Positions 1 through 10,336 are shown, numbered from the stretch's first letter. The stretch is DNA of 64,000 bases from Isachenkonia alkalipeptolytica (GCF_009910325.1 NZ_SUMG01000015.1:1-64000), one strand, 5' to 3'. The notes: generated by a model not told the origin, from the sequence alone. Translations and numbers: made by a program.

Positions 1-2
1 TT

Positions 3-416
3 GCGTTGCCCATTGATTGTATCAAATCCGTGTTCGAAGCACAACCGGACGCTGATAAAATCAACCAGGTCTTAGCAATTCTTTCTTCTAGAAAGATTGA
101 TAACGGAAGCTGTTTGAAGTATGACAAAAAGTACTACCTTCCGGTTAACAGCATGGGAGTTGCTGTGCACCACCGAAAAGGGACTCAAGCGATGGTCATT
201 AAAGCCTTTAATGAAGAGCTTTACTGCACTATAGGTGAAGAAGTTTATGCACTCGAGGTACTACCTGAGCATCAGCTTTCTTCAAAAGCCTTTGACCTTG
301 CTGTTCTTCCTAAAGTGCCTAAGAAAAGATATATTCCACCAATGAATCATCCCTGGAAGCGAGATTCCTTTGAAAAATATGCCCATAAACAGGCCCACCG
401 AAATAAGTCTGCTTAA
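3..416 (+). CDS. IS transposase, C-terminal part (cut by window edge)
   Basis: The frame is open through the left edge, so this is the end of a longer transposase; the TTG at position 6 is internal. The 138 visible codons contain YYLPVNS, RKGTQAMVIKAF and the basic C-terminus IPPMNHPWKRDSFEKY. I recognise this ending from ISNCY (IS1202-group) transposases, which carry a DDE integrase core upstream of it. The C-terminus is intact, with a normal TAA stop. About 176 bp of non-coding DNA follow before truA and should hold the right end of the element; I could not define a terminal repeat without the left end. It is one of only a few plus-strand genes here. Family assignment is from memory of the C-terminal motif. 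Confidence 0.7.
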   Translation, partial: ALPIDCIKSVFEAQPDADKINQVLAILSSRKIDNGSCLKYDKKYYLPVNSMGVAVHHRKGTQAMVIKAFNEELYCTIGEEVYALEVLPEHQLSSKAFDLAVLPKVPKKRYIPPMNHPWKRDSFEKYAHKQAHRNKSA

Positions 417-592
417 CCCATTTACAATAAATACCAGGCAACAAGTTTATTAAGGTTACCCAAAAACATTATACCTTGGTAATTTCTGTATTTTACAAAA
501 TCACGATTACCGCCAGCAATCTGGTGCTTATGTTTTAACTATTTAAGGACATTTTCTAAAAGGGTTGACAGGGTTTTCTATGGAATCCCGGC

Positions 593-1345
593 CTAAAGTT
601 TATAGCGAACCTCTTCTAAAAAGAGTCCTTGAGGAGGTGCCGTATGGCCGGCTAATGCCCGTTTTTGATTCTTTAGCGCTTCTTCAAGCTGAGCCCGGGT
701 GATCTTCCCCTTTGCCACGTCCACCATGGAACCGATGATGATCCTCACCATATTATACAAAAATCCGTTGGCGGAAATATAAACATCAATAGTACCCCCA
801 TCCCTCCACCGGATTTCCACGTGCTCAATGGTTCTTGTGGTGGTTTTCACACTGCTTCCCGAAGCCATAAATCCTCGAAAGTCATGGGTGCCTTTCAGGA
901 TTTCCAAGGCTTCCCTTAACCCTTCCATTTCCAACTTTTCTTTCACGTGATACTGATAATTTCTACCGATGGGGTCGGGAAAGGGGCCGGTGTACAGGCG
1001 ATACCTATAGGTTTTTCCCAGGGCATCGTAGCGGGCATGAAAATCCAGGGGGACTTCCCTGGCCCCGGTTACAACAATGTCCGGGGGTAGCTTGGCATTC
1101 AAGGCAAAGGGCAGGCGCTCCGTGGGGACGGAACTGTTCAGGTGCACATTGGCCCGTTGTCCTCGGGCATGAACCCGGGCATCGGTTCTGCCGGATCCGA
1201 TGATTTTTACTTTGCTTCCATCCATCCTTCGAAAAGCTTCCATAAGCTTTTCTTCAATGGTCACCCCGTTGGGCTGGATTTGCCAACCGGAGTAATTCGT
1301 GCCGTCATAGGCCAGGTTTAATAAAATATTACGCATCCTCTTCAT
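593..1345 (-). CDS. truA: tRNA pseudouridine synthase A
   Basis: TruA converts U38-U40 in the anticodon arm of many tRNAs to pseudouridine. The protein has 250 residues, usual for the family. The catalytic aspartate is D55 in GSGRTDARVHARGQ; the N-terminal AYDGTNYSGWQ motif and the C-terminal SANGFLYNMVRI motif are also typical. It lies 3 bp after the ecfT stop, so it is the last gene of the ecf unit. The start is ambiguous: the ATG at 1345 sits directly behind an AAAGG, while the second ATG at 1336 (protein starting MRNILL) has that AAAGG at normal spacing and is also a plausible start. In many Firmicutes rplM-rpsI follow truA, but here an IS end follows. Confidence 0.96.
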   Translation of the reverse strand: MKRMRNILLNLAYDGTNYSGWQIQPNGVTIEEKLMEAFRRMDGSKVKIIGSGRTDARVHARGQRANVHLNSSVPTERLPFALNAKLPPDIVVTGAREVPLDFHARYDALGKTYRYRLYTGPFPDPIGRNYQYHVKEKLEMEGLREALEILKGTHDFRGFMASGSSVKTTTRTIEHVEIRWRDGGTIDVYISANGFLYNMVRIIIGSMVDVAKGKITRAQLEEALKNQKRALAGHTAPPQGLFLEEVRYKL

Positions 1346-1348
1346 CCT

Positions 1349-2149
1349 TTAAAACCATATTCGATTACCGATCAGCAGGGCAATCAGCAGCACTCCGATG
1401 GACAGAGCAAAGTAATCGCTCCCTTGGGTTTTCAACTCTTTCATCCGGGTCCGGTTTTCCCCTCCCCGATAGCAACGGGCTTCCATGGCCATGGCCAACT
1501 CATCGGCTCTTCGGAAAGAGCTGATAAACAGCGGTACCAGTAAGGGTACCAGGCCCTTGGCCCTGGAAATCAAATTCCCGCTTTCAAAATCCGCCCCTCT
1601 TGCAATCTGGGCCTTCATGATTTTATCCGTTTCTTCCAGTAATGTGGGGATGAACCGAAGGGCAATGGTCATCATCATGGCCAGTTCATGGGCCGGGACC
1701 CCGATACGTTTAAAGGGATTTAAAATATGTTCAATCCCGTCGGTAAGGGCAATGGGGGATGTGGTTAAGGTCAGCAGGGATGTACCCATCACCAGAAAAA
1801 TCAGGCGAAGGGCCATGAAAAACGCCTGGTACAGCCCCTCTTCCGTAACGGTGAAGGGGCCTAAGCGAAGGACCACTTCCCCGGTGGTCATGAAAATATT
1901 GATCATAAAGGTAATTCCGATTAGAATCATTAAGGGTTTCAGCCCTTTTACAATGTACATTACGGGAACTTTAGATATGATAATGGCCCCAAGCAGAAAC
2001 GCCACAACGAAAATATAGCCGGCAAAATTATTCACCACAAAAAGAGAGATGATATAAAGAAAAGTGATAATGATTTTAATCCTCGGATCCATTTTATGAA
2101 TCGGAGATCCTGTAGGATAATGTTGTCCAATTGTAATATCCTTAAGCAT
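1349..2149 (-). CDS. ecfT: ECF transporter transmembrane coupling protein EcfT
   Basis: EcfT is the membrane scaffold of group II energy-coupling factor transporters. It joins the EcfA1-EcfA2 ATPase pair to exchangeable substrate-binding S components for vitamins or metal ions. The 266 residues include about five hydrophobic segments (near residues 28-60, 68-90, 105-130 and 245-265) and the two Ala-Arg-Gly-type coupling motifs IARGADFES (about residue 183) and MEARCYRGG (about residue 222), which contact the ATPases. The start overlaps the end of ecfA2 by 8 bp, indicating translational coupling. No S component is in this window, so the substrate is not determined here. Confidence 0.95.
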   Translation of the reverse strand: MLKDITIGQHYPTGSPIHKMDPRIKIIITFLYIISLFVVNNFAGYIFVVAFLLGAIIISKVPVMYIVKGLKPLMILIGITFMINIFMTTGEVVLRLGPFTVTEEGLYQAFFMALRLIFLVMGTSLLTLTTSPIALTDGIEHILNPFKRIGVPAHELAMMMTIALRFIPTLLEETDKIMKAQIARGADFESGNLISRAKGLVPLLVPLFISSFRRADELAMAMEARCYRGGENRTRMKELKTQGSDYFALSIGVLLIALLIGNRIWF

Positions 2150-3005
2150 CGTTATTACTCCTTATCCATCGTAAAATTTCGGTTTTGGCTTCCTCCACGG
2201 TTAAAACTTCTCCTTCTATACTTGTATCCTCTTTTTTAAGTTTTTCCATTAAGCTTGTGATCTGAGGAATCCCCAAACCGATGGATTCCAGTCTTTGGGA
2301 TTGTTTGAATACCTCCCGGGGAACACCGTGGAGCTCAATTTTCCCTCCATGCATTACAATAATCCGGTCCACAAGCTTTGCAATATCCTCCATGCTATGG
2401 GAAACCAGGATCACTGTATTTTGGTATTTATCATGTAAAAACTTAATCTGTTCAAGAATATCATCCCGCCCCCTGGGGTCCAGTCCCGCGGTAGGTTCAT
2501 CCAGAATCAAAATATCCGGCTTCATAGCCAGGACGCCTGCAATGGCCACCCGCCGTCGCTGACCTCCACTAAGTTCAAAGGGGGATCGGTCTTTCAACTC
2601 TTCAAAATCCAGCTTGACCAGTTCCATGGATTCCCTTACCCGCTCATCTATTTCCTTCTCGGAAAGCTCCAGATTCTTCGGGCCGAAGGCGATATCATTG
2701 TATACGGTTTCTTCAAACAGTTGATGTTCCGGATATTGAAAAACCAGCCCCACCTTCTTCCTAAGGTCCGCCAGCTTCACCTTTTCCCCGGTAATCACCA
2801 AATCGCCCACGGTGATTTTCCCTGAGGTGGGTTTGATCAGTCCGTTTAAGTGTTGGATCAAGGTAGACTTCCCGGAACCGGTATGACCAATAAGCCCGAT
2901 AAACTCCCCATCATGGATTTCCAGGTTAATATCTTCCAGGGCCTTGGTTTCAAAGGGACTTTTAGGGTTGTATACATAGGTTAAATTTTCTATTTTAATT
3001 GACAT
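2142..3005 (-). CDS. ecfA2: ECF transporter ATP-binding protein EcfA2
   Basis: This is one of the two cytoplasmic ABC ATPases of the ECF module. The 287 residues contain Walker [10 protein letters not shown] (about 41-49), the Q-loop FQYPEHQLF, the signature [13 protein letters not shown] (about 145), Walker [13 protein letters not shown] and the H-loop SHSMED. The Q-loop sequence and the second position in the operon fit EcfA2 rather than EcfA1. The start lies 16 bp inside ecfA1 and the end overlaps ecfT by 8 bp, so ecfA1-ecfA2-ecfT form one translationally coupled unit, as in most Firmicutes downstream of rplQ. Confidence 0.96.
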   Translation of the reverse strand: MSIKIENLTYVYNPKSPFETKALEDINLEIHDGEFIGLIGHTGSGKSTLIQHLNGLIKPTSGKITVGDLVITGEKVKLADLRKKVGLVFQYPEHQLFEETVYNDIAFGPKNLELSEKEIDERVRESMELVKLDFEELKDRSPFELSGGQRRRVAIAGVLAMKPDILILDEPTAGLDPRGRDDILEQIKFLHDKYQNTVILVSHSMEDIAKLVDRIIVMHGGKIELHGVPREVFKQSQRLESIGLGIPQITSLMEKLKKEDTSIEGEVLTVEEAKTEILRWIRSNNDA

Positions 3006-3832
3006 AATTGCATCACCATCTCATCTACGGTTAAAATATCCTCCGGTAGCTCAATGCCTTCCTTCCGGAGCTCAAAGGCAAGATCCGTAACCTGAGGTAC
3101 ATCCAGGCCTAAGGTCTTGAGTTCTCCCACCTTGGAAAAAACCTCCCGGGGTGTTCCCTCTAAAACAATATCCCCGTCTTCCATTACAATCACTCTGTCG
3201 GAGTTTACCGCCTCCTCCATGAAGTGGGTGATGTTAAGCACCGTAATGTTTTCTTCCCGATTAAGTTTTTTTATGGTATCCATAACATCCTTACGACCGG
3301 AAGGATCCAGCATCGCTGTGGGTTCATCCAACACAATACAATCCGGTTTCATGGCGATGACCCCGGCGATGGCGATGCGTTGTTTTTGTCCTCCGGATAA
3401 TAAGTGAGGCCCTTTTTCTCTGTATTCCAGCATCCCCACGGTTTTTAAGGCTTCTTCCACACGGATCCGTATTTCCGGGGAGGGAACCCCCAAATTTTCC
3501 GGACCGAAGGCCACATCCTCTTCCACAATCGTGGCGACGATCTGATTATCGGGATTTTGAAAGACCATACCGGCGGTTTGGCGGATATTCCAGGTTTCTT
3601 CCTCTTCCTTCGTGTTCATTCCCTTGACCCAGACATCTCCTTCACTGGGTTTTAAAAGGGCATTAATATGTTTGGCTAAGGTGGATTTTCCCGATCCGTT
3701 ATGACCGATGATCGTGACAAACTCCCCTTTTTTTACTTCTATGTTGATATCCTTTAAAGCTTTAATCACATCGTCCTGATCATTGCTTTCATACAGAAAG
3801 GTTACATTTTGCACTTCTATCATTTTTTCCAT
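2990..3832 (-). CDS. ecfA1: ECF transporter ATP-binding protein EcfA1
   Basis: This is the first ATPase of the ECF pair, 280 residues. It has Walker [10 protein letters not shown] (about 43-51), Q-loop FQNPDNQIV, signature [13 protein letters not shown] and Walker [13 protein letters not shown], with the ECF-type H-loop THFMEE. It overlaps ecfA2 by 16 bp. It starts about 100 bp after the alpha-operon terminator, so it probably has its own promoter; a TATAAT on the minus strand (3869-3874) is a reasonable -10, but I see no good -35 in front of it. Confidence 0.96.
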   Translation of the reverse strand: MEKMIEVQNVTFLYESNDQDDVIKALKDINIEVKKGEFVTIIGHNGSGKSTLAKHINALLKPSEGDVWVKGMNTKEEEETWNIRQTAGMVFQNPDNQIVATIVEEDVAFGPENLGVPSPEIRIRVEEALKTVGMLEYREKGPHLLSGGQKQRIAIAGVIAMKPDCIVLDEPTAMLDPSGRKDVMDTIKKLNREENITVLNITHFMEEAVNSDRVIVMEDGDIVLEGTPREVFSKVGELKTLGLDVPQVTDLAFELRKEGIELPEDILTVDEMVMQLCQLK

Positions 3833-3929
3833 AAATAATCCCTTCTTTTCTATAAGCTTTCCAAACTAATTATATCGTAAATCAAGGTTTTTTACCATGA
3901 TAGTATTCTCATTTGTTGTTTTGTTTTAT

Positions 3930-3961
3930 AAAAAAAAGGGATTAAGTCCACACTTAATCCC
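3930..3961 (-). terminator. Rho-independent terminator of the alpha operon
   Basis: On the minus strand GGGATTAAG and CTTAATCCC form a perfect 9-bp stem with a 6-nt loop, followed by a run of eight T. It lies 10 bp after the rplQ stop and separates the ribosomal operon from the ecf genes. Confidence 0.92.
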
Positions 3962-3970
3962 GGAGTTTTT

Positions 3971-4315
3971 TTATACTAATTCAATGATGGCCATTTCACT
4001 ATTGTCGCCTTTTCTTGGACCTTTTTTCATGATTCGTGTGTATCCGCCATTTCTTTCAGCGTATTTTGGTCCGATCTCATCAAATAATTGTTTTACCACA
4101 GTCTCATCCGTTAAGTAAGACATGGCTTGACGTCTCGCATGCAGTTCATCCCGTTTGCCTAAGGTAATCATTTTTTCCGTAACCCGTCTAGCTTCTTTTG
4201 CTTTGGCAATGGTTGTTTCAATTCTTCCGTGTCTTAAAAGATCTGTGGCCATATTTCTTAACATTAAGTTTCTATGGGCACTCTCACGGCCTAACTTTCT
4301 ATTAGACATGTTCAT
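3971..4315 (-). CDS. rplQ: 50S ribosomal protein L17
   Basis: L17 is a large-subunit protein near the exit tunnel. The 114 residues start [22 protein letters not shown], the conserved bL17 opening with two extra residues, and contain [18 protein letters not shown]. It is the last gene of the alpha operon (rpsM-rpsK-rpsD-rpoA-rplQ), 17 bp after rpoA and 10 bp before the terminator. Confidence 0.98.
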   Translation of the reverse strand: MNMSNRKLGRESAHRNLMLRNMATDLLRHGRIETTIAKAKEARRVTEKMITLGKRDELHARRQAMSYLTDETVVKQLFDEIGPKYAERNGGYTRIMKKGPRKGDNSEMAIIELV

Positions 4316-4332
4316 CCCTCCTTGCTACTGAT

Positions 4333-5280
4333 CTACTCTTCACTAGGTCTCAGTCCAAGACCTAAATCTTCAAGTTTCTTTTGTACTTCCACTAAAGACT
4401 TCTTGCCTAAATTCCGTACCTTCATCATCTCTTCTTCGGTCTTATTGGTAAGCTCTTCTACGGTATTGATATTTGCCCGTTTCAGACAATTGTATGACCG
4501 TACGGAAAGATCCATTTCTTCGATGGTCATCTCCAGTACTTTTTCCTTCTCATCTTCTTCCTTTTGAACCATGATTTCCACTTCATCGGTATGGTTTGTT
4601 AAGGAGATGAAGAGACTTAAGTGCTCATTCATTACTTTAGCCGCTAAGGAAATGGCCTCTTCCGGGTTGATACTGCCGTCGGTATCCATTTCAAGGATGA
4701 GTTTGTCAAAGTCGGTAACCTGACCTACTCGGGTGTTTTCAACAAAGTAACTTACATTTTTAACCGGAGTGAAAATGGAGTCCACGGGAATTACACCGAT
4801 GCCCAGCTCGTCAGTATTATTGCTCTCTGCGGGAACATATCCCCTACCCTTAGATACTGTAATCTCCATAAAGAATCTCGAATCATGGTCCAGGGTTGCG
4901 ATGTGCATATCCGGATTAAGAATTTCTACATCGGAGTCCGCAATAATATCCCCTGCGGTAACCACGCCTTCGCCTTCTTTTTCAATACGAATGGTTTTGT
5001 TTTCATCGGTGTGAAGTTTAATCGAAAGCTCTTTTAAATTTAACACGATCTCCGTTACATCTTCTTTGATACCGGGAATCGTTGAGAATTCGTGAAGCAC
5101 TCCCTCTATTTTAATCGAGGTAACTGCAGCTCCCGGAAGAGATGAAAGCATAATTCTTCTCAGGGCATTCCCCAGGGTTATACCATACCCTCTTTCCAGG
5201 GGCTCAGCTACAAACTTCCCATAGGTATTATCTTCATTGTGTTCAACCAGTTCAACCTTGGGCTTTTCCATTTCTATCAT
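4333..5280 (-). CDS. rpoA: RNA polymerase alpha subunit
   Basis: Alpha nucleates RNA polymerase assembly and binds UP elements and activators. The N-terminal dimerization domain (about 1-225) has the conserved [19 protein letters not shown] segment. A charged linker leads to the C-terminal domain (about 250-310) with [22 protein letters not shown] and the helix-hairpin-helix [20 protein letters not shown]. The frame is open for 16 more codons upstream, but the ATG at 5280 (protein [10 protein letters not shown]) has GGGAGG about 10 nt ahead and gives the usual 315 residues, so I chose it. Confidence 0.97.
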   Translation of the reverse strand: MIEMEKPKVELVEHNEDNTYGKFVAEPLERGYGITLGNALRRIMLSSLPGAAVTSIKIEGVLHEFSTIPGIKEDVTEIVLNLKELSIKLHTDENKTIRIEKEGEGVVTAGDIIADSDVEILNPDMHIATLDHDSRFFMEITVSKGRGYVPAESNNTDELGIGVIPVDSIFTPVKNVSYFVENTRVGQVTDFDKLILEMDTDGSINPEEAISLAAKVMNEHLSLFISLTNHTDEVEIMVQKEEDEKEKVLEMTIEEMDLSVRSYNCLKRANINTVEELTNKTEEEMMKVRNLGKKSLVEVQKKLEDLGLGLRPSEE

Positions 5281-5345
5281 AATGTGAAACCCTCCCTTAT
5301 TTTCTTGTCTTGATCCTTCTGAGGGCAACTGAATCGTTAGAAATT

Positions 5346-5969
5346 CTACTTAGAGTATAACTCTACAATTAGATTTTCTGCTATCGGTAGATCTATGTCA
5401 TCTCTTGAAGGTAGTGCTACTACTTTCCCCTCTAACTTCTCTGCCTCTACAGTTAACCACTGTGGGGCCGTACCTTTCGATCCTTCAGCAATTTCTTTAA
5501 ATTTATTGGAAGCCTTGGACTTCTCCTTAACCGTAATCACATCTCCTACACTTACTAAGTAAGAAGGAATGTCCACTTTTTTGCCGTTGATGGTAAAGTG
5601 CCCGTGGGTTACCAGTTGTCTTGCTTCTTTTCTTGAGGTTGCAAAACCCATTCTGAATACCGTGTTATCTAATCGGCTTTCCAGAATAGATAGCAGGTTT
5701 TCACCGGTAACACCGGTTTTCCGATCCGCCATTTCAAAATACTTTCTAAACTGAGATTCCAACAAACCGTAGAATCGCTTCGCTTTTTGCTTCTCTCTCA
5801 GTTGTAATCCATAGTTGGATAGTTTCTTTCTGCTTGTTCCATGCTGTCCCGGTGCGTAGCTTCTTTTTCCCACGGCACATTTATCCGTGTAGCATCGGTC
5901 ACCTTTTAAATATAGTTTTTCGCCTTCTCTTCTACACAGTCTACAACTTGGGCCTGTATATCTAGCCAT
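5346..5969 (-). CDS. rpsD: 30S ribosomal protein S4 (zinc form)
   Basis: S4 is a primary 16S rRNA binder that organises the 30S body. In model bacteria it also regulates the alpha operon and takes part in antitermination. The 207 residues open with [16 protein letters not shown] and carry four cysteines (C9, C12, C26, C31) in the arrangement of the zinc-binding S4 version. The S4 domain ([14 protein letters not shown] onward, about 97-160) is intact. It lies between rpsK and rpoA. Confidence 0.98.
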   Translation of the reverse strand: MARYTGPSCRLCRREGEKLYLKGDRCYTDKCAVGKRSYAPGQHGTSRKKLSNYGLQLREKQKAKRFYGLLESQFRKYFEMADRKTGVTGENLLSILESRLDNTVFRMGFATSRKEARQLVTHGHFTINGKKVDIPSYLVSVGDVITVKEKSKASNKFKEIAEGSKGTAPQWLTVEAEKLEGKVVALPSRDDIDLPIAENLIVELYSK

Positions 5970-5996
5970 TTTGAATACACCTCCTAATCTACTTTC

Positions 5997-6395
5997 TTAT
6001 ACTCTTCTTCTTTTCGGTGGTCGACAACCATTATGAGGAATCGGGGTTACATCCTTAATTGCATTAACCTCTAAACCTGCTGCTTGCAGTGCTCGGATCG
6101 CTGCTTCTCTTCCGGATCCCGGTCCGTTTACGTAAACTTCTACGGTTTTCAATCCATGATCCATTGCGTTTTTACAAGCCGCCTCTGCAGCTAATTGAGC
6201 AGCAAAAGGTGTGGATTTTCTCGAACCCTTAAATCCAAGTTGTCCTGCACTTGACCAAGCAATGGTATTTCCTTGCATATCCGTTAAGTTAATAATCGAG
6301 TTGTTAAAAGTTGATTGGATATGTGCTTGACCCCGCTCTATATTTTTTCGCTCTTTTTTCTTACGTGTTACTCGCTTTTTTGTAGCCTTTGCCAT
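5997..6395 (-). CDS. rpsK: 30S ribosomal protein S11
   Basis: S11 lies on the 30S platform near the E site and contacts the Shine-Dalgarno helix. The 132 residues include [18 protein letters not shown], the [15 protein letters not shown] segment and the conserved C-terminus [18 protein letters not shown]. The N-terminus is lysine/arginine rich, as usual. It is 24 bp after rpsM. Confidence 0.98.
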   Translation of the reverse strand: MAKATKKRVTRKKKERKNIERGQAHIQSTFNNSIINLTDMQGNTIAWSSAGQLGFKGSRKSTPFAAQLAAEAACKNAMDHGLKTVEVYVNGPGSGREAAIRALQAAGLEVNAIKDVTPIPHNGCRPPKRRRV

Positions 6396-6419
6396 TCTTT
6401 GTTCCCTCCTTACCTCGGT

Positions 6420-6785
6420 TTACTTTTTCCGTCCGGCTAATCGCTTCGGACCTTTTCGGGTTCTTGCATTGTTTTTTGTGTGCTGTCCTCTTACCGGTAA
6501 TCCGCTTCTATGTCGAAGTCCTCGGTAGCATCGGATTTCTCGGAGTCTTTTAAGGTTTAAGCTTTTTTCCCGACGAAGATCTCCTTCTACTTGATAGCTT
6601 TCATCAATAGACTTTCTCAGAGCATTAACTTCCTGTTCCGTCAAGTCCTTTACTCTTGTATCATTACTGATTCCGGCCTCTTGTAAAATCTCTTTAGATA
6701 AACTTCTGCCGATTCCATATATATAAGTTAATGCGATCTCTACTCTTTTATCTCTCGGTAAATCTACACCTGCTATTCTAGCCAT
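6420..6785 (-). CDS. rpsM: 30S ribosomal protein S13
   Basis: S13 sits in the 30S head and contacts the P-site tRNA and the bridge to the 50S. The 121 residues start [21 protein letters not shown] and end with the basic tail [14 protein letters not shown], both diagnostic. It opens the alpha operon. The 150 bp between it and rpmJ contain an AT-rich inverted repeat (6896-6919) but no clear promoter. Confidence 0.98.
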   Translation of the reverse strand: MARIAGVDLPRDKRVEIALTYIYGIGRSLSKEILQEAGISNDTRVKDLTEQEVNALRKSIDESYQVEGDLRREKSLNLKRLREIRCYRGLRHRSGLPVRGQHTKNNARTRKGPKRLAGRKK

Positions 6786-6938
6786 TTACAGTTACACCTC
6801 CTAATACTCTTATCCTACAAATAACTTTCATTTATTGTAAACCCTTCAGGAAGTCAATTCAATGACTCAGCCGCTCCTAAAAGGAAACAACTACAATGTT
6901 TTATTATAATATAAAACATATGAAATTACTAGCCTAAA

Positions 6939-7052
6939 TTAACCTTGTTTTTGCTTGTGCTTAGGGTTTGTACAAATGATCATGACTTTTCCTTTTCTTT
7001 TAATCACTTTACAATTTTCGCACATTGGCTTTACTGATGCTCGTACCTTCAT
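6939..7052 (-). CDS. rpmJ: 50S ribosomal protein L36 (zinc form)
   Basis: The 37-residue reading frame translates to [20 protein letters not shown] and continues to a KHKQKQG end. C11, C14, C27 and H32 form the zinc ribbon of the zinc-binding L36 version. It lies 15 bp after infA, its usual neighbour. The ATG has a GGAGGG about 6 nt upstream. Confidence 0.96.
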   Translation of the reverse strand: MKVRASVKPMCENCKVIKRKGKVMIICTNPKHKQKQG

Positions 7053-7067
7053 ATCAATCCCTCCTTA

Positions 7068-7286
7068 CTACTTCTTTCGCCAAGTTATTCTGCCTCGAGT
7101 TAAATCATAGGGAGAAAGTTCTATGGTCACCTTATCTCCTGGTAATATTTTGATATAATGCATCCTTAGCTTTCCTGACAGATGAGCAAGTACCTCATGT
7201 CCGTTTTCCAGCTCCACCTTAAACATTGCATTGGGCAATGCCTCATTTACAACACCTTCAACCTCTATAACATCTTGTTTTGACAT
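7068..7286 (-). CDS. infA: Translation initiation factor IF-1
   Basis: IF-1 binds the 30S A site during initiation. The 72-residue protein is a single S1/OB fold, with [22 protein letters not shown] at the start and [20 protein letters not shown] near the end, both nearly invariant in bacteria. It lies between the KOW-domain gene and rpmJ. Confidence 0.98.
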   Translation of the reverse strand: MSKQDVIEVEGVVNEALPNAMFKVELENGHEVLAHLSGKLRMHYIKILPGDKVTIELSPYDLTRGRITWRKK

Positions 7287-7312
7287 TAACAGATCAAACC
7301 TCCATTCTTAGG

Positions 7313-7591
7313 CTATTGTTTCATTCCTAATCGTTCCAACTCTTTTTTTATAAAAGCATTGCTTAGCCTTCGTCCACTGATAATCGATTCTCGAATCTCT
7401 TCTGAAACCACATTATACTTAGCAACATGCTTTAATTTTTTTTTCTTCGGTTTCGAGACTTTCCGGAGTTTTCCATCGGCAATTAAAATATGCTCCTGAT
7501 CAAACTCCCCAATAACTACAAAGTTTCTGCCTTTGTCTCTTCCCTGAATTGACTTAACAATTTGACCTACTTTAACATTTGGATCTTCCAC
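7313..7591 (-). CDS. KOW-domain RNA-binding protein
   Basis: This is a small basic protein of 92 residues with a KOW motif near the N-terminus (VGQIVKSIQGRDKGRNFVVI, about 7-26) and a lysine-rich centre (VSKPKKKKLKH). Genes of this type occur between map and infA in many Clostridia and are usually annotated as L14e/L6e/L27e-like or KOW-domain RNA-binding proteins. The place in the spc operon suggests a role with the ribosome, but I know of no defined function. It is 15 bp after map. Confidence 0.85.
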   Translation of the reverse strand: MEDPNVKVGQIVKSIQGRDKGRNFVVIGEFDQEHILIADGKLRKVSKPKKKKLKHVAKYNVVSEEIRESIISGRRLSNAFIKKELERLGMKQ

Positions 7592-7606
7592 TATGTCACC
7601 TCTTCT

Positions 7607-8353
7607 TTACAGGGCGGTGAGTATTTCCGGCTCGCCCTTCGTAATTGCTACCGTGTGTTCATAATGAGCGGAATATTTTCCATCTAAAGTTACAACGGTC
7701 CAGCCGTCTTGAAGGACTTTCACTTTAGCGGTTCCCATGTTCACCATAGGTTCGACTGCAAGCACCATTCCGGCTTGTAACCTGGGGCCTCTTCCCTTTG
7801 GACCATAGTTCGGAATTTGAGGCGCCTCATGCATTGCCTTTCCGATTCCATGCCCCGTATAGTCTCGAACGATGGAAAAGCCATGACTTTCTACGTAGGA
7901 TTGAATAGCATAAGAGATATCCGATAAACGAAAGCCTTCCCTCATGAATTTCAAGCCCTCATAAAAACTTTCCCGAGTAACATCGATTAGTTTTTGAGCA
8001 TCATCGTCTATATCGCCTACAGGATAGGTCCGAGCTGCGTCTCCATAGTATTGATCTTTAATGGTTCCGATGTCAATGCTGATAATATCAGCTTCTTGAA
8101 GGGTTTTATTTCCAGGTATTCCGTGTACCACCTCATGATTGATCGAAGCACATATGCTTGCCGGGAAACCGCCATAACCTTTGAATGCGGGAACGGCTCC
8201 TTGCTTTCGGATGTGTTCCTCCGCAATTTCGTCCAACTCCTTGGTTGTGATTCCCGGTTTAATGTTTTTCTTCAGAAGTTCATGGGTCTCGGCGACGATC
8301 CTACCGGCTTCTTTCATCAATTGAATTTCCCGTTCCGATTTAATTGAAATCAT
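7607..8353 (-). CDS. map: Type I methionine aminopeptidase
   Basis: Map removes the N-terminal methionine from new proteins whose second residue is small. The 248 residues contain the metal ligands of the pita-bread fold, including the aspartates in [18 protein letters not shown], the histidine in [12 protein letters not shown], and the glutamates in VLAVEPMVN and HYEHTVAI. The ATG at 8353 shares one base with the adk stop (TGATG) and has GGAAGG about 9 nt upstream; a TTG one codon earlier is less likely. Confidence 0.97.
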   Translation of the reverse strand: MISIKSEREIQLMKEAGRIVAETHELLKKNIKPGITTKELDEIAEEHIRKQGAVPAFKGYGGFPASICASINHEVVHGIPGNKTLQEADIISIDIGTIKDQYYGDAARTYPVGDIDDDAQKLIDVTRESFYEGLKFMREGFRLSDISYAIQSYVESHGFSIVRDYTGHGIGKAMHEAPQIPNYGPKGRGPRLQAGMVLAVEPMVNMGTAKVKVLQDGWTVVTLDGKYSAHYEHTVAITKGEPEILTAL

Positions 8354-9003
8354 CAATCTCTACCTTCCAGGGACTCTATGATTTTATCAAACACCACAGC
8401 TATGTCATTGTTCCCGTTGATGGTCACAAGTTTTCCTTTTTCCTGATAAAAATCTATTAAGGGTTGGGTTTCATCTAAATAAACCTCGATTCGCTTCCCT
8501 ACGGTTTTTTCATTGTCGTCATCCCGCTGATATAGTTCTCCGGAGCATTTATCACAAATACCTGGCTTTCCAGGAGGGTTGAACTCTATATGATAAGTAG
8601 CTCCACAGTTCTTGCAAATTCGACGGCCTACCGCACGGCGAACCAGGATTTCCTTATCCACTTCAATATTAATCACTTTATCCAGGCCGGTACTCATACC
8701 CTTTAATACGGCTTCAAGGGCTTCCGCCTGATTGACGGTACGGGGAAATCCATCCAGTAGAAATCCTTGTTTGCAGTCCTGATCTTTCAATCGATCTTCC
8801 ACGATTTCTACCACCACTTCATCAGGAACCAATAACCCCTGATCCATATAAGCTTTGGCCTTTTCCCCTAACTCCGTTTGGTTCTTAATGTTGTAGCGGA
8901 AAATATCTCCTGTGGAAATATGAGGGATCTTATATTTTTCAGATATTGATACAGCCTGTGTTCCTTTTCCCGCCCCCGGCGGTCCAAGTAATATTAGCCT
9001 CAC
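8353..9003 (-). CDS. adk: Adenylate kinase (zinc LID)
   Basis: Adk interconverts ATP + AMP and 2 ADP. The P-loop is [10 protein letters not shown] (about 7-16). The LID carries four cysteines (CKNC and CDKC, about 130-153) as in zinc-containing Gram-positive Adk. I chose the GTG at 9003 because it gives the conserved [15 protein letters not shown] opening and 216 residues, and has GGGAG at 8 nt. An ATG ten codons upstream (9033), with GGAGG 9 nt ahead, is a possible alternative. It overlaps map by one base. Confidence 0.95.
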   Translation of the reverse strand: MRLILLGPPGAGKGTQAVSISEKYKIPHISTGDIFRYNIKNQTELGEKAKAYMDQGLLVPDEVVVEIVEDRLKDQDCKQGFLLDGFPRTVNQAEALEAVLKGMSTGLDKVINIEVDKEILVRRAVGRRICKNCGATYHIEFNPPGKPGICDKCSGELYQRDDDNEKTVGKRIEVYLDETQPLIDFYQEKGKLVTINGNNDIAVVFDKIIESLEGRD

Positions 9004-9060
9004 GTTATCATCTCCCAGCTGAGTTATAATCATGGAGATTATCCTCCATGGTGCTCAATG

Positions 9061-10335
9061 TTACTTTAAAAATCCTTGATAATGTCTCATCAGCATTTGC
9101 GCTTCGATTTGTTTCACGGTTTCCAAGGAAACCCCTACTACAATCAACAGTGCGGTACCCCCAAAGGCAATCGGCAAGTTAAACACTGCGGATATTACAA
9201 TGGGAAGTGCTGCAATAAGCGCTAAAAACAATCCACCGGCAAGGGTGATACGGTTTAACACTTTGTTTAAGTATTCTACAGTGGGTTTTCCCGGTCGAAT
9301 ACCCGGTATGAATCCACCTTGTTTTTTCATGTTGTTGGCAACTTCCACGGGATTAAAGGTTACGGCTGTGTAAAAGTACGTGAAAAATACAATTAGGATT
9401 GTACTCATTAAGGTATACACAATCGCTCCCTGGGTGGTCGCTGGGGATAGCCAGGTTGTGGTAAATCTTCCCAGTGCGCTGTCTTGGCCAAAGACCAGCA
9501 TTAATGTCTGTGGAAAGGCCAGTAAACTCATTGCAAAGATTACAGGAATTACTCCTGACTGGTTGACTTTTAACGGTATATGAGAGCTTTGCCCTCCATA
9601 CATTTTTCGTCCTACCACTCTTTTAGCATATTGCACAGGAATCTTTCTTTTTCCTTCGGTAATGTAGACCACACCGGCAACAATAACCACGGCAATAATA
9701 GCAAAGGCGATTACTGCGATGATGGAAATCTCACCTTGTTGTAACAAACCAAAGGTGTTTCCGATGCCTCCCGGAATTCCGGAGATAATTCCTGCGAAAA
9801 TAATCAGTGAAATACCGTTTCCGATTCCGTTTTCTGTGATCTGTTCTCCTAACCACATTAAGAATGCAGTTCCGGCGGTTAGGGTAATGATTACTGTGAT
9901 AAAGCTAAAGGCCGTTTGATCAAGAACCGCACCTCTGAATAGTCCAACGGTGATACCGGTTGCTTGAATAATGGCCAGGATTACCGTTCCATAACGGGTA
10001 TATTGGGCCATTTTTTTCTTACCCTCTTCCCCTTCCTTCGCTAACTGCTCCAGACTGGGTATTGCAATGGTAAGAAGGTTCATAATGATCGACGCGGTAA
10101 TATAGGGCATAATCCCCAGGGCAAAGATGGTCATGTTCCCGAAAGCTCCTCCGGAGAACATATCAAACATGGAGAGTATTCCCCCGTCATCCACTACGCT
10201 TCGGATCACATCGAGGTTGATTCCCGGAACCGGTATTACAGCACCAAACCGGAAAATCACCAGCATTAAGAAGGTGTAAGTCATTTTGCTTCTTAAGTCC
10301 GGGATCTTCCAGGCATTTCTTAAGGTTTCCAACAT
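9061..10335 (-). CDS. secY: Protein translocase subunit SecY
   Basis: SecY is the channel of the Sec translocase. The 424 residues form about ten membrane helices. The plug-region sequence IPVPGINLD (about 35) and the cytoplasmic loop segments KKMAQYTRYGT and KRKIPVQYAKRVVGRKMYGGQ are typical. It lies between rplO and adk, its normal place in the spc operon. SecE is encoded at 35073-35285. Confidence 0.98.
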   Translation of the reverse strand: MLETLRNAWKIPDLRSKMTYTFLMLVIFRFGAVIPVPGINLDVIRSVVDDGGILSMFDMFSGGAFGNMTIFALGIMPYITASIIMNLLTIAIPSLEQLAKEGEEGKKKMAQYTRYGTVILAIIQATGITVGLFRGAVLDQTAFSFITVIITLTAGTAFLMWLGEQITENGIGNGISLIIFAGIISGIPGGIGNTFGLLQQGEISIIAVIAFAIIAVVIVAGVVYITEGKRKIPVQYAKRVVGRKMYGGQSSHIPLKVNQSGVIPVIFAMSLLAFPQTLMLVFGQDSALGRFTTTWLSPATTQGAIVYTLMSTILIVFFTYFYTAVTFNPVEVANNMKKQGGFIPGIRPGKPTVEYLNKVLNRITLAGGLFLALIAALPIVISAVFNLPIAFGGTALLIVVGVSLETVKQIEAQMLMRHYQGFLK

Positions 10336-10336
10336 T

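Noticed and set aside
3833-3925. Vitamin riboswitch before the ecf genes
   Set aside because: The gap after the terminator is under 100 bp, too short and without recognisable motifs.
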